Source: Heligmosomoides polygyrus polygyrus (taxonomy: Eukaryota; Nematoda; Chromadorea; Rhabditida; Heligmosomidae). Taken from it: 64,000 bases of DNA. Below, in pieces: positions 44,548 to 55,559 of this stretch. The notes under the pieces were generated by a model, which saw only the letters and a list, made by a program, of their open reading frames with translations, did no database searches and had not been told where the DNA came from. The position numbers were made by a program, and so were the translations under genes. How positions within the stretch are numbered: position 1 is the stretch's first letter; every line of letters begins with the position of its first letter. The stretch covers positions 1,054,001 through 1,118,000 of the forward strand of contig OX377202.1 in the NCBI GenBank assembly GCA_947396885.1, read 5' to 3'.

Positions 44548-44841
44548 TAAAGGTCCCCGCAGACTTCTGCGGCGAGCGGCTGGCGGCGGACGGCGATGAG
44601 TCACGCCGCTCAACGGCGGCTGCCGGCCGGCCAGCGGCGACGGCGACGTACTGTAGTCTTTCTAGTCGGGACCCCGCCGCGAAAGGGCAGAGCGCAGACA
44701 GACTCTCCCGGTGCCGCTGGAGTGGCGCCGTCTCGTATGATTCAAATCATTTCCGGCGGTGCCGCTGGCGGCGAGCTCTGCGTCCTTGCCCTATGATGAA
44801 AGGTAGGGCAGCGGAACCCCGCAGAAGTCTGGGGGCCTTAA
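44548..44841. mobile_element. GC-rich MITE with GGTCCCCGCAGACTTCTGCGG ends and TAA target
   Basis: TAAAGGTCCCCGCAGACTTC and its inverse AGAAGTCTGGGGGCCTTA bound ~290 bp rich in GGCGGC/GCCGCC. The right TTA is shared with a second short element (44838-44906, GATAGGCTCCCATATCG / CATGTGGGAGCCTATC). Confidence 0.8.
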
Positions 44842-45002
44842 TGATAGGCTCCCATATCGATCGCGCGAAGCGATGAGTCGATGTGGGAGCCTATCATTAG
44901 GCTTCGCTTGTGGTGAGCGATGGTGTGACATACGCCTAAAAGATGGTTTACATCGCGCATAGTCGGTGTAGCTATCGATATGAAGAAAGATCGATCGCTC
45001 AG

Positions 45003-45106
45003 TTAAGTCCCATTTATACATCCGACGCCGTGCGACGCGATGGCATGTATAGTGGTTAAATTGATCGATCGAGTCGCTCGGCGTCGAAGTATAACCGTGT
45101 TCTTAG
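45003..45106. mobile_element. short foldback MITE, TTA target
   Basis: TTAAGTCCCATTTATACATCCGACGCCG and CGGCGTCGAAGTATAACCG...TTA are inverted ends of the GACGCCGAGCGACGCGACG subfamily. Shorter than its relatives, so internally deleted. Confidence 0.7.
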
Positions 45107-45345
45107 TTCTTCTCGTTCAACCCGTTGCATTCTTGAGGATATCGGTAACGGCCGGACGTGGAACCGCCACTCTCTGTGGCCCTTTATGTGCTAAATCCCG
45201 CCAAATCCCAATTCAAACGCACGTTGGCGGGCACCTCTACTCGGTTTTCCTGAGTCACCGTTATGACTTCCTAGCCATAAAAGGCTCATTCATCAGCGAC
45301 AATCAGCCAGATGTAGTCAGACCCGACTACAGCAAGCGTATTTAG
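45107..45345 (+). CDS. doubtful exon or ORF
   Basis: An open plus-strand frame contains QTHVGGHLYSVFLSHRYDF and ends at TAG 45345, which is immediately followed by GTACG. It reads somewhat protein-like but has no motif and no in-phase junction to the exons at 46.2 kb. Confidence 0.2.
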
Positions 45346-45499
45346 GTACGAAGAAAGTCCTTTCGTGTGCAAACGTTTTACAACTACGTACCGTTGCTCT
45401 TCTATGCATCTGTGGTGGGCTTCTTGCTAGTATATCCATTCGTGAGTTTCTTTTGCACATTCTGAACGTCTTGGCGCAATGCGTGTGGGGAGGTCACGC

Positions 45500-46012
45500 T
45501 TGGGTTCAATCCCAATGGGGGGCACTCCATAATCGCTTGTAAAGCACACCTAGTTGAGGAAAAACACACGCAGCATAACATATAAACGAGCTTACCTGAT
45601 GCCCTCCCCAAGAAATGGCGGGTCCCATCGCTGGAATATTGAAAAAATTAGTTGCAAAAACATGAGGGGGTCCAGCGGCTCCGCACGTAATCCACGTTTT
45701 CAAATTCCCGCGCACCAAATGTGTGCGTGTCGACTCAGCCAACGTGTGGAAACGCATAGAGTGACGCCTGCGGGCAGTACGCATCACCCGACGGCCTTTT
45801 TATTTTGTTGCATGTTGTTCGCGTCGTTCGCTTTTCGTCGTCTGTTTCGTAGCGATTTTTTTAATCTCAGGTTAGGATCGATGATTTCCAGGGGAGGGGA
45901 TCAGATAACTTCGTTGATGTATGTGTTACATGTATTTATGGCTAAACTGCCATTTGCAAGTGATTATGAAGTGCCCCCCCCCATTGGGATTGAACCCACG
46001 CTTGAGACGACG
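45500..46012. repeat. ~510-bp foldback with GGGTTCAATCCCAATGGGGGGCACT ends
   Basis: TGGGTTCAATCCCAATGGGG at about 45500 recurs inverted at about 45980-46005. Following blocks (ACTCCATAATCGCTTGTAAA) also pair with the inverse of the right arm. Confidence 0.7.
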
Positions 46013-46019
46013 ATTTTCC

Positions 46020-46158
46020 TTAAGACACTTTATACTCCCTACGTCGAACGATGCGACGGCATGTATAGTGGCCAAGTTGATCGGTCGCGTTGCTCGATCA
46101 ATGTGTCCACAACGCGCGGCGTCGTGTCGCTCGGCGTCGAAGTATAAACGACTTCTCA
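46020..46158. mobile_element. foldback MITE, GACGCCGAGCGACGCGACG subfamily
   Basis: TAAGACACTTTATACTCC and GAAGTATAAACGACTTCTCA are degenerate ends. The interior GGCATGTATAGTGGCCAA and GTGTCCACAACGCG arms match 48958-49196. Confidence 0.75.
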
Positions 46159-46177
46159 ACTATGTTTCTTACTGTAG

Positions 46178-49100
46178 TTCCACATTCCAATGGAACCCTA
46201 GAAATAGGGTGGATTACGCAAGTAAAGCGCAACATGTCCTATCGTGAGCTGTTCATGGGAGAAATCCAGGAGGACGAGGATTTCTCCAATGAAAAGCTCG
46301 CGGCCTATCGGAGCTATGCGGGATAGGAGGGGTCGCCCCCCCCCCTAACCTGCATAGCTCCTACCTCCTAATAGCACAGACGTTCTAATAAACGTCGGTG
46401 GTGTTTTAATTTCTCCAACCTATTACACCCGGACAGCCGCTTTTTCAGACTTCACGTCGCATTGAATTCGACACCATTGATATCCCCTTGGACACGCTGT
46501 CGCCGCCGCCAGAACCACCAGAACCGCCACCGCCGCCTTCGTCGCAAATGGAAAGCACTGCAATGACGACTGTAGGTTGATGTTGGCGCTCCGAAATCGG
46601 TAGCAATGGTGGCTGAAGGGCTCATAGATGTGCTCACCGCTCGCTGCCAAGTGAGCTGTTTCCTCACGTTTCCCATCTCATGCCGGCAGCTGAGAAACAT
46701 GACTATCGATGCTGACTGGGAAAAAATCCCGTCAAGAAATGGTAAAACGAAGCCGTAATGGTAGAAAAGCATGGAGAACAGACGAAACAGGGGACGAAAT
46801 AAATAAAAACACGCATTAGAGACAAAAGAAATGTAAATAATGGAGGGAAGTGAAGTCTGGTAAGCGTCCATCCAATTCTCGGTAATTGATTGATGCGCTT
46901 GTTGGGTCCCGCAACGACCACCTGCCTACGGTGCGAAAACTCGTCCGGACACTTTAGTAGCTTTAGACTCGAATCAGCTCGATAAGTCCACATCTCACAC
47001 CATCATTCAAAGAAGATTAATACTGGGCACGTTAATTTCCCTTATTTCCACTGTCATCTAACATACCTAACATACAGAGGATGTCCAGGGTCCAGATTCA
47101 TCAACCGCTTACTGCCTCTGTTATAGTGAAAATACCGCCAAATACCGATGCCGTCGCGACCGCGATCGCTCCTCGGTTCGTGGCCGGCCCGGGTGCACTG
47201 TTTCCCACGGTAGCTTGCCGATGAGGCGCCATTGATCGGTCTGGGAGCATGGGAAAGTTGGTGGCGTGGCACCATCGATCGGCGTGCGCCGCCTCCTCTT
47301 GACAGGCGTGTGCCGGATTCAATGTCCCTTAGCCCTGGTTTATAGTTGCGCAGCTGCGCGGCGCGGCACCATAGTCGGAATGGATATCGACCAGGCGGAG
47401 CGAAAAATCGATATCTATGGCGACCATCGCGCCGCCCCGCGTGGCGGCGCAAGTATAAACCGGGCCTTAGGCCTACGTTATACTCGCGCGGGAGCATCCG
47501 CGGGACGTCCGCGGACGGAAGGTGCACCACGGACGGTCGTCGTCGAGCCGGGCCGGCTAGCGTCACATTGCAACGCGTTTCTGTCGCCCGGGGCGCGTGT
47601 AGCGCAGTCGGAGGAGGCGCGACTGTCGCGTGCACCCGATACCAGGTTCCTGGTTCGGATTTCCCGCCCAGGCCAACCAAGCCTTCCATCCCTCCGGGGT
47701 CGGTGAATTGGTACCAGACTTGTCTGGGAAGGATAAAGCGCTGACTTGTTCATCGGCTGGCCACCGCAAGTCATTGTATGGCCAAATACGCATTCAACGC
47801 CTCCACGACATCCCGTAGAAGTAGAATGCGCTGGCGCATCCCAGAAAAGATTGAGTGACGCCGTCCTTTGTCCTTTGTCCTTTGTCGCCCGACTCCGCAG
47901 GACAACAGCCTTCCGCGGTGCAGTGCACCGCGGGCGGGAAGTATAACAGCCCTCTCGTCTTCTGTCGGCGGCGATCCAGTGGCCATTGGCCAGGTGAGGG
48001 ATCTCGGCGCGATTCCCGCCCGTCCGCGGGTGCTCCCGCGGGAATATAACATAGTCCTTACGCTCCGGCGACGAGGTCTGCCGACCTCTCGCTCTTCTCC
48101 CTTATTCCGGATGGCTACCGGGGCTTCGTCCCTGCCATTCTAATCGCTGACACTACGGACGGGAGCACAGGAGAGTGCCGCAGGGTCTGATGAGCATCTC
48201 GCTCACCCCCGCGGCCTCAGGAGACTCAACCTACTCGGCAACGGAGGACGCCTGACTCCTTCTCTTTTTCTATCGTCGGTTTGTTGAGTATTCTACTGGT
48301 CTCGAAGTGAAAGGAACCTCATGGCCTATTCTATGTGCGTGTGGAGAAGCAGCCGGATGAGTCCCTTTATATCAAGGGCAGTGGTTGCATGTGCGCATAT
48401 TGTGTGTTGACATGTGGGTTCCCCGGGATCGCGTTCGTCCCCTGTGGTCTTGGGGAGCCCGTGGGGTGACACGGAGCTTCCAAGGACCAGAGGTTCACCT
48501 CAGCCTGCGGGGCCACCGATCGCAACAGATGCTGATGAATGTCATACCAGGAGGAAGTTTGCGGTATTTTCATGGTTAGAGGGAGGTAAGCGGTTGATTA
48601 ATCTGGCCCCAGGTGTTAGCCAGAGCTGTACGCATTCGTTTTTACGAACCTTTTTCCCGTTTCCTCGATATTTCAACCAAAAATACTGCGTATTTTTAGT
48701 TCTGCGTTCAGAAGTTTGTTCATGAGATTTCTACGATTGCGCCTCTTTTGCTACTTAACATACAAATATTACTCTAACAAACACCTTTACCCAAGGAATA
48801 GCGATGATTCAGAAGACAACTCAAGAGAAGGCGAACACATCATCTGAGCCAGTCAAAACGCCATCCATGGAACTCGGTACCGTGAACACGCTGGAGAGTA
48901 AAGCTCTCGAGCCCGTCACCTTCCCGTAAGTCGCACGCCGCTACATGTTACACGGACTAAGGTCCCGTTTATACTTCCGACGCCGAGCGACGCGACGGCA
49001 TGTATAGTGGCCAAATTGATCGATCGCGTCGCCAGATCAATGTGGCCACAATACGTGGCGTCATTGATCGATCGCGTCGCCCGATCAATGTGGCCACAAT

Positions 49101-49334
49101 ACGTGGCGTCATTCATTGATCGATCGCGTCGTCCGATCAATGTGGCCACAATACGTGGCGTCGCGCCGCTCGGCGTCGGAGTATAAACAGGGCCGAAGGC
49201 ATGGAAAACGCCGCTATTTTTCTGATTTCAGCCGATTGGAAGAGGAGCCTACACAGCCTTCGACGTCTACGACCACAGTGAAGAAGCCGCTGGAGTCGAC
49301 ATATGGCATTGTCACCACTGCTAGCATGGGCTAA
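46178..49334 (+). CDS. Pro/Thr-rich protein, 3' part, five exons
   Basis: Exons 46178-46221, 46449-46571, 46690-46741, 48802-48925, 49232-49334 (stop TAA), all in phase. The exon at 46449 encodes IEFDTIDIPLDTLSPPPEPP followed by a Pro run; the next carries TIDADWEKIPSRN. The last two exons are Thr/Ser/Glu rich, ending TYGIVTTASMG. Low-complexity composition suggests a disordered, perhaps extracellular or cytoskeletal tail. I do not recognise the family. A poly(A) signal AATAAA follows at 49406. 5' exons were not found. If the first intron is retained, the frame runs on through SYRELFMGEIQEDEDFSNEK to a TAG at 46326, with AATAAA at about 46388, giving a possible alternative end. The 2 kb intron holds several nested MITEs and the last intron holds the MITE at 48958. 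Confidence 0.65.
47329..47469. mobile_element. foldback MITE, GCCCTGGTTTATAGTTGCGC subfamily
   Basis: TTAGCCCTGGTTTATAGTTG and CAAGTATAAACCGGGCCTTA are inverted ends, with ATCGATATC blocks in the middle. Its right TTA is also the left TTA of the next element. Confidence 0.85.
47467..48060. mobile_element. ~590-bp MITE with GGCCTACGTTATACTCGCGCGGGAGC ends
   Basis: TTAGGCCTACGTTATACTCG pairs with GGAATATAACATAGTCCTTA, and CGGGAGCATCCGCGGGAC pairs with GTCCGCGGGTGCTCCCG. The interior includes a CTTCCATCCCTCCGGGG...CAGACTTGTCTGG block that also occurs inverted at about 35850-35930. Confidence 0.75.
48958..49196. mobile_element. foldback MITE with internally triplicated arm
   Basis: TAAGGTCCCGTTTATACTTCCGACGCC and GGCGTCGGAGTATAAACAGGGCC are the ends. 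The segment TTGATCGATCGCGTCGNCNGATCAATGTGGCCACAATACGTGGCGTCAT is present three times in a row, unlike the single copy in relatives. Lies in the last intron of the Pro/Thr-rich gene. Confidence 0.85.
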
Positions 49335-49405
49335 AATGCATGTGAACATGATCCATCATTCCTTACTACAATTAAATTCTCCGACACGAGTTACGTTTAC
49401 AGATC

Positions 49406-49411
49406 AATAAA
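49406..49411 (+). terminator. poly(A) signal AATAAA
   Basis: 72 bp after the stop codon of the Pro/Thr-rich gene, in the expected orientation. Confidence 0.6.
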
Positions 49412-49564
49412 ATTTTCATGCCAGACATAGTGTTTCTAAAGTTGCGATTGGAAGGCAGACCCTAATTGCAGCATTCATAGCACGCTTTAAGCCAGGCCAT
49501 CTGTCGGCTTTCACCGGTCTGCATGCTTTCCTCAGGCGACAAGTCGCATGTCGCGGATGCCAAG

Positions 49565-49985
49565 GGCTCAGAAACTCGTTCCTAAAATTGATTTTCACAA
49601 GAAATTTTTCACTTCACCAAATTCCCCCTGCAAATTTAACTTAGAACAGAATAGAAGGGTTGGCATGCTTCTTTTGCGACGACTTGGGACCGGATTCAAC
49701 AATGACTTACAGCAATCTAACGGTGATAATACTGTCGAAATCCCTGATAGCGCGGCTCACCAACATGAAACGCTAAAACACTTCACCATATCGCTTGTTG
49801 ATAAGCAGCGCTATCAGGGATTTCGACAGTATTCTCACCGTTAGATTGTTGTAAGCCGTTGATGAATCCGGCCCCAAATCGTCACATAAAAAGCTATGCC
49901 AACCCTTCTGTTCTGTTCTAAGGTAAATTTGCACGAGAAATTAGGTGGAGTAAAAATTTCTTGTGGAAGTCAATTATTGGAGCAG
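49565..49985. repeat. nested pair of foldbacks
   Basis: The outer arms (TTGATTTTCACAAGAAATTTTTC... and GAAATTTCTTGTGGAAGTCAA-type, plus AGAAGGGTTGGCAT/ATGCCAACCCTTCT) enclose an inner complete element 49688-49872 with GGGACCGGATTCAACAATGAC / GTCGTTGATGAATCCGGCCCC-type ends. Confidence 0.8.
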
Positions 49986-50214
49986 TTTTCTGACCTTTTA
50001 AATGGATACAGCGCAATTATTGTCCAACAACAACTTCTTTAGCAGTCCTTTTCAGCAAAAAAGCCGTCTGTAACCGAGATTCCTTGTTTACGCTGTTCAG
50101 ATGTCACTTCCACCTTCTATAGAGCACACTGCGCTCCTGTTGTGGTCCTGCTCAGCCTCCACACTGCTTTCAGGCCCAAAAAAGGTTGACCCTATTTCAA
50201 TGGCCATAATACTA

Positions 50215-50375
50215 GGCACATGTGACGAACGTGGGCAGCATTGGGAGGTCGGGTCGAGCCATTCAGAGAGGGAATGTACGGTCGGTACCTCAATTACCCA
50301 ATTGCTCGATTATGATTGGTCGGCGTCGGCGCCCTATCACACCCACCCAATGCTGCCCAATTTCGCGACATGAAC
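50215..50375. mobile_element. foldback MITE, GGGCAGCATTGGGAGGT family
   Basis: ACATGTGACGAACGTGGGCAGCATTGGG and CCCAATGCTGCCCAATTTCGCGACATG are inverted ends. A second copy is at 56175-56372. Confidence 0.75.
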
Positions 50376-50865
50376 CCACAAACACAAAAAACCTAGGTAA
50401 TCAAATTTGTTGCTCAAATCCGGGCTTTAGGGCAGTCCGACGACAAAAAACCTATGGGGATAGCATGTTTAATCACCCAAGTTTGAGGTCTTCACCCAAA
50501 GACCGTACTCGTAAAGCCCTGGACAAGCTCCAAACCCAAGAAACCGACCCGACGAGTTCAGGATGAGTCAGACCAGCTGCTATCGCTGATTTCATTGTGT
50601 TGGCTCCGCACGGAGGCAACGAAGAAGTCGGGGGCTGTTTGTCGACCGCTGATGACTCAGTAGGTCGGCGCACACAGAGGCATGTCCGGTCCTGTCTGGA
50701 ACTGCCTAGCGGGGAAAATATTTATTCACCGTTGTCCTATCAGAGGGCTGTGTCGAGACCTCATAGAAAACCGGTAGACTCTCGTGTTACCGACCGTCGC
50801 AGGTGGACAACAGGAACGGGTGACAGCCCTTCAGTCATAGTGGCCAAACTATTGAACAAAACCCT
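50376..50865. other. no gene supported
   Basis: Open frames exist on both strands, but there is no start, splice or motif support. Confidence 0.35.
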
Positions 50866-50945
50866 AGAATAGAGCCGCCGTCCATTGGTCTCTACAACGT
50901 GCCAGAGTAGCCCACTGGGCACTACTCCCTCGATGCGAGCTTTTA
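50866..50945 (-). mobile_element. RTE 3'-end fragment
   Basis: The minus strand encodes AQWATLARCRDQW, matching the conserved C-terminal HWATLARDRD region of RTE elements, as in the copies at 39.98 kb and in 37.3-38.4 kb. Only about 70 bp is recognisable. Confidence 0.55.
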
Positions 50946-51325
50946 AGCTCTAAAAGTCGACAGGAACTTTCTCCTTTGCGCGAGAAGGACAAAAACGCAT
51001 GAACCATCAAGGCGCTGCTAACCAGAAAAACAACAACAAACTGTAGCGCAGGTGCCGCGCCCGACATCCATCACCGAAGAACGGCGGTGCGTTTCTAACG
51101 ACACCGTATCGTCTTCGCAAATCTATGCGCTCCTGTAGGGCAAAAAGACACCCGAATACGCCGTACACAAAGGGACTCGACTACATTAAAGCGCCGCCCG
51201 AATTTGATCTATAGCCGAACGGGGCGGATAAAAATGCAGTTCGGCAGAGAATAGCTAGTACAACGAGTCCGCCGGCTAGCGGGAGTGAACAGCTGTAGCC
51301 AATAAGAAGCGCAACATCAGGGGCC

Positions 51326-51458
51326 AGATTCATCAACCGCTTACCGCCCTCTAACGGTGAAAATACCGCCAAACCTGATGCTGATGAAAGGCATATCAGG
51401 GGTTTGACGGTATTTTCACTGTTAGATGGCGGTAAACGGTGGATGACTCTGGCTCCAG
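51326..51458. mobile_element. foldback MITE, GGGGCCAGATTCATCAACCGC family
   Basis: Near-perfect inverted ends (GGCCAGATTCATCAACCGC / GCGGTAAACGGTGGATGACTCTGGC) with paired CTAACGGTGAAAATACCG/CGGTATTTTCACTGTTAG. Confidence 0.85.
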
Positions 51459-51689
51459 GACGCAAAGAAGACACTAACACGAGCTTTCAAAAATCGTCAC
51501 ACCAACTGTTTTTCTTGAGGAAAAAGCTTGTCCGCCCCAGAAGTCAATATACAGCTATTTAACACTTGTTGACCACTGAACCAGTCGATCGATACTTTTG
51601 ATTGTTGTGGGTTTTTGTTGTCTTTCAGTGATTTGCTAGTGTTGTATGTCTTCCTTTTTGTTTAATGTGAAGCCCACCCCTAGCAATCA

Positions 51690-51960
51690 TTTCAAAAATC
51701 GATCACTATTGGCCTGTTGATCAGCACTGCTGTTACGAAGCCTATCCATCAGCCTGCAAGTTAGCCCAACTCCCACTTCCTTCATCCATTTCCAGTCGAA
51801 AATCGATAATTTCGATCGATACTGGCCTGTTGATCAGTATATACTGCTGTCACGAAACCCATCCACCGGCCTTCAAGTTAGCGCAGCTCCCGGTTTGTTC
51901 ATCCACTTCAATTCAAAAATCGATAATTTCGATCAATATTGTTTAGTTGTTGTGATCGCT
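51690..51960. repeat. tandem repeat of 113 bp, about 2.3 units
   Basis: GGCCTGTTGATCAG occurs at 51711 and 51824; each is followed by a CATCCA(C/T)C(A/G)GCCT...AAGTTAGC block and AAAATCGATAATTTCGATC. Confidence 0.7.
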
Positions 51961-52059
51961 GTCCACCGGCCACTACATGCGCGACATGATTCACATCAAG
52001 CGGCTAACCCTTGATGATGTCGATCGCAAAGGGAAAAGGCATTCGAACGACAATTGTCC

Positions 52060-52120
52060 GGACGGATGGATGGACAGACGGACGGACAGACAGACAGACG
52101 ACAGGCTGACAGGCCAAATG
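52060..52120. repeat. GACGGACAGACAG microsatellite
   Basis: Imperfect GACA/GACG tetranucleotide run. Confidence 0.7.
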
Positions 52121-52816
52121 ACAAACGGACGGAATAGTTTTTTTTGTAGAATAACTTTTAGAGATATATTTGTTAAATATTTGTTTATATATTTGTTATT
52201 TGAAGATATACAATTGTTATTTAGGCTAGTAGAAGGCAGTTATTTTAGTAAAGGAAATCGCTAAGACGCTTGCAGCCAATGCCAAGACAGAGACTCGAAG
52301 ACCCCCGAACGGTATGGGTAGACGCAGAATGCATGGCGCATCCGAATGTGATTTGACTGACGTATAATTCCATGTTTCGGTCCTTCTAAAACGACGCTAA
52401 ATAGAATTATTCAAAAAGTGCACGATTGAGTTAATTCGTCCGTGGATCCTACAGAGCGCCCGCGCAAAATTAATGGCCGACAGATGAGCTTCAGAGAAAA
52501 ATCGATCTATCGATTACCACTAAACTCTATTGTGAAGGTCCAACTAGAATTACCCATTCCTAGTAGACCAGTAGGAGGTGAAAAAGTCCTTTTCAAGCTG
52601 AAACTACGCGCCAATCGATCTAATCACCCTGGGATGCGCCATGCATTCTTCTTCTACTCGTGCCGTTCGGAGGTCGTCGAGTGTCTAGTGCCTTCATATC
52701 GATTGAAAACGTCTTCATGACTTCCTTCGATAAAATAACCGGCTTTTACTTCACTATAAGCCTTCTCTGGTCCAAAAACTGACATCTGAAAATCGAAAAT
52801 CGTATGAAAATTAGGA

Positions 52817-53058
52817 TTTTATTTGCGCTCTGGCGCCTTGGAACTAGGACTTCGAAGAGAAAAACAATCCGAAGTCGAGAAATTCTGGTCTCTCCCCGCT
52901 CGGCAACCGGCAGACGTGTCGCTGAAGTCTCGTGCGATTACCGTGGGAGTTCTGGCTTCCGGACAATGTAGCGGTTGGCGTCTGCTGCCGCCGCCGGCGC
53001 CGCCACTGGGTGAGACGCGCGACGGCTGCTGGCGCCAATTAGCCGAACCGGACCAGCT
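52817..53058 (-). CDS. possible terminal exon of an unidentified minus-strand gene
   Basis: After the acceptor CAATTACAG the frame encodes about 80 residues, with SPSGGAGGGSRRQPLHC, and ends SPSSKAPERK. The stop codon overlaps an AATAAA, which would give a very short 3' UTR. The plus strand is also open here, so strand choice rests on the acceptor and poly(A) signal. No upstream exon joins securely. Confidence 0.35.
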
Positions 53059-53634
53059 TCTTCTGTAATTGACGAGCGACACGGGGCCAGACGTCATTTA
53101 TGGACGAAAGTGTTGTTCTTTTCTTGCTGATCCATCGATACCCTCAGCATTCGCTCGGTTCGATTCGATGGATACACTCTTCTGTTCGATTATTTCGTTT
53201 TTAACGCGCGATTTTTTAGCTGAAAATTCAAATCGAACTCCTCCTTTTCCTTTTCAAAACCAAACCGGACAGTTTTCAGGCCGAACTGGTGTTTTCGAAC
53301 CAAACTGGACTCCTCTTCTTCAGAAGGCGCAAACAATTTTCAGATTTCAACTTTTACCTCCTTGTAATGCTTGTCGGTCGTCAAAATAAATAAATAAATA
53401 TGTAGAATGCCCAAAAACGATTGAACTGTTTGAAGGCTTAAGTGTAACAGATTAATTATCATATTTTAATTATAATTAATTATCTTTATTTTTATTAAAT
53501 TTACTAGAAACAATAAAATAAAATTTAAATTCTTTTAGACACATAAACCTTTCTAGGATCCCGTTGGTGTGCAAGAAACCTTCGAATATCAAGACTGCGC
53601 CGTGCATTAACTCAGCATTTCGCGATTTTTTGCG

Positions 53635-54530
53635 CTAAAAACAGCAGCGACGAAGGCGACAGAGCGACGGGAGCGACAACGACAGCGCTCGACTATGAAT
53701 AATATATGATTTCGTCGGCGATCGCTCGGTTTCAATCGATTTCCATGTTTTGCACGGGTGACGAGTCGCTCTTATCGCGAAGTATGGAAAGGCCCTTAGA
53801 AGCGCATAAAAGCAAAAAATGGTGTCATGCACTCCGAGTGCGCCATGCACTCGTTCGGCATGTCGTGACGATTGTCTGATTGACAGTATAATTGCTGTTT
53901 GTGGAGCTTGAAGACGTGTATTGCAAGTGCAACACATGCGTGACGAGTGGATCGGTTCACACTGTGTCCAAACCGACGTAGCTTGGAAAGCAGGGGCCGG
54001 ATTCATCAACAACTTACAGCAATATAAGAGAGAAAACACAGTCGAAATCCCTGATAGCGCGGGTTATATCGCTTGAAAAGCCGCGCTACCAAGAATTTCT
54101 GCCGTATTTTCTCTGTTAAAGTGCTGTAAGTCGTTGGTGAATCCGGCCTCCGTTTTCCAAACTACGTCGTTTTGGACACAGTGTGAACCGGACCGCTCGT
54201 CAGGCATGAGTTGCACTTGCAATACACGTCCCCAAGCTCTACACACAGCATCTATACTATCAATCAGATAACCTTGATGACATGTCGAACCAGTGCATGG
54301 CGCAATCGCTATGCATGACACCATTTTTTGCTTTTATGTGCTTTTAAGGGCCTTTCCATACTTCGCGATGAGAGCGACTCGTCACCCGTGCAAAACATGA
54401 AAATCGATTGAAACCGAGCAATCGCCGCCGAAATCTATTCATAGTCGAGCGCTGGCGTTGTCGCTCCCGTCGCTGCTGTCGGCTGTTCATACTTCGCGCC
54501 GGCAACGGAACGACAGGAGCGACTGGAGCG
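53635..54530. repeat. three foldback families nested concentrically
   Basis: Outer: GCGAC-rich arms with GAAGTATGGAAAGGCCCTTA (about 53800) and TAAGGGCCTTTCCATACTTC (about 54350), the 4541-type family. Middle: GCATAAAAGCAAAAAATGG...CACACTGTGTCC and its inverse. Inner: 53995-54152, GGGGCCGGATTCATCAAC / GTTGGTGAATCCGGCC. Each inserted inside the one before. Confidence 0.85.
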
Positions 54531-55143
54531 ACGGACGGATGTGGAGTACGTAATTACGTACACCAACTCCGTCCGTCGAAACTTTTGATTTGTTTGAAAA
54601 CGAAAATTCATTGTGGCAGACATGGGGAGCGCGTCAACCATTCACAATCAATCAGAATACCAGCCGAACACGCGCCAGCCAATTGGGGCAATGATCTCAC
54701 GTGCCCTCCTGACCATGTAGACCACATTGACGACAAGTACCAAAAAAAGAAGGATGGGAGTTTGAAAAGTGTCTGTTCGTTTCGAAACTGTCCAACTTAA
54801 TTTGAAAATGTTCAGCGCGATCAAAAGAAAGTGTTCAATTTGATTAAAAAATTGTTTGCGCAGACTTTTAACCCGTCCATTGGTTAGAAATTGAACGAAT
54901 AGCTGTATCTCTATCGAGTAGCTGTATCAGCCCCATTCAGTGGGTGCAGCGGATCCTCATGGCGTCGCAGTGTCCGTTCCGCCGTCATCGAACTCTCCGT
55001 TTGCCTCGTTGCAGTTCTTTTTCTGCAGCAGATAAATTCCGCTCCAGAACTAGAACTGCGAAACGACAGACGGGGCCGGTCTTGCGGAATTCGAAAAACC
55101 AAAAACGGACGGGTTCTTCAGCCACCGTCTTCGCCTTTGCAGG

Positions 55144-55275
55144 AACACAATCTCTGTATGTAGATGCCCGAGAGGACGAATACCATCAGCGATTCGCCGC
55201 AGCCATAGCCCGGCCGCTGCCTCGTGAACTGGTCGACGTGCTCGACGTCTTCGAGGGCGCACTTGACGTACACTC
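55144..55275. CDS. GC-rich exon, strand undecided
   Basis: On the plus strand, acceptor CTTTGCAG and donor GTACAC frame YVDAREDEYHQRFAAAIARP. On the minus strand the frame reads CALEDVEHVDQFTRQRPGYG with weaker splice sites. The plus reading has the better signals. Probably a real exon of an unidentified gene; the partners were not found. Confidence 0.3.
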
Positions 55276-55559
55276 AGCCTTAAACAGGCCTCAGGGTGCA
55301 TTTTTTAAACAACGAATCCTTCATCCTCCAAACCTCTGCGCCTCACGTATTGACAGCTAGAAAAGGCGCGTTTCGCTGCCTTAACAAATCGCCATTTCTG
55401 CAAAATATGCGTCCATATGGTCTCCGCGATATACCCCAGAAGTTGAACGCGTGGCGCACTCCAAAACAGGATTCGATTAGCGCCGTACGTTGTCGATGTT
55501 TATCGCTTGATATAACAGATTAAAGAAAACTTGATAACCTCTTCCTACGATCCCCGTTC

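Larger units (their letters stand above)
47078..48615. repeat. foldback MITE split by other insertions (CCAGATTCATCAACCGCTTAC ends)
   Basis: The left arm, 47078-47150 (GGGTCCAGATTCATCAACCGC...GTGAAAATACCG), and the right arm, 48545-48615 (CGGTATTTTCATGG...AAGCGGTTGATTAATCTGGCCCC), are inverted copies. Intact relatives are at 51326 and 49688. About 1.4 kb of other DNA separates the arms. Confidence 0.7.

Noticed and set aside
45465..45535. tRNA-like A and B box (TGGCGCAATGCG, GGTTCAATCC)
   Set aside because: No acceptor stem pairs and the right arm of the foldback lacks the A box. At most a coincidence or an old tRNA-derived piece.
47054..47689. 211-codon minus-strand frame
   Set aside because: It runs through several GC-rich MITEs with no protein-like motif.
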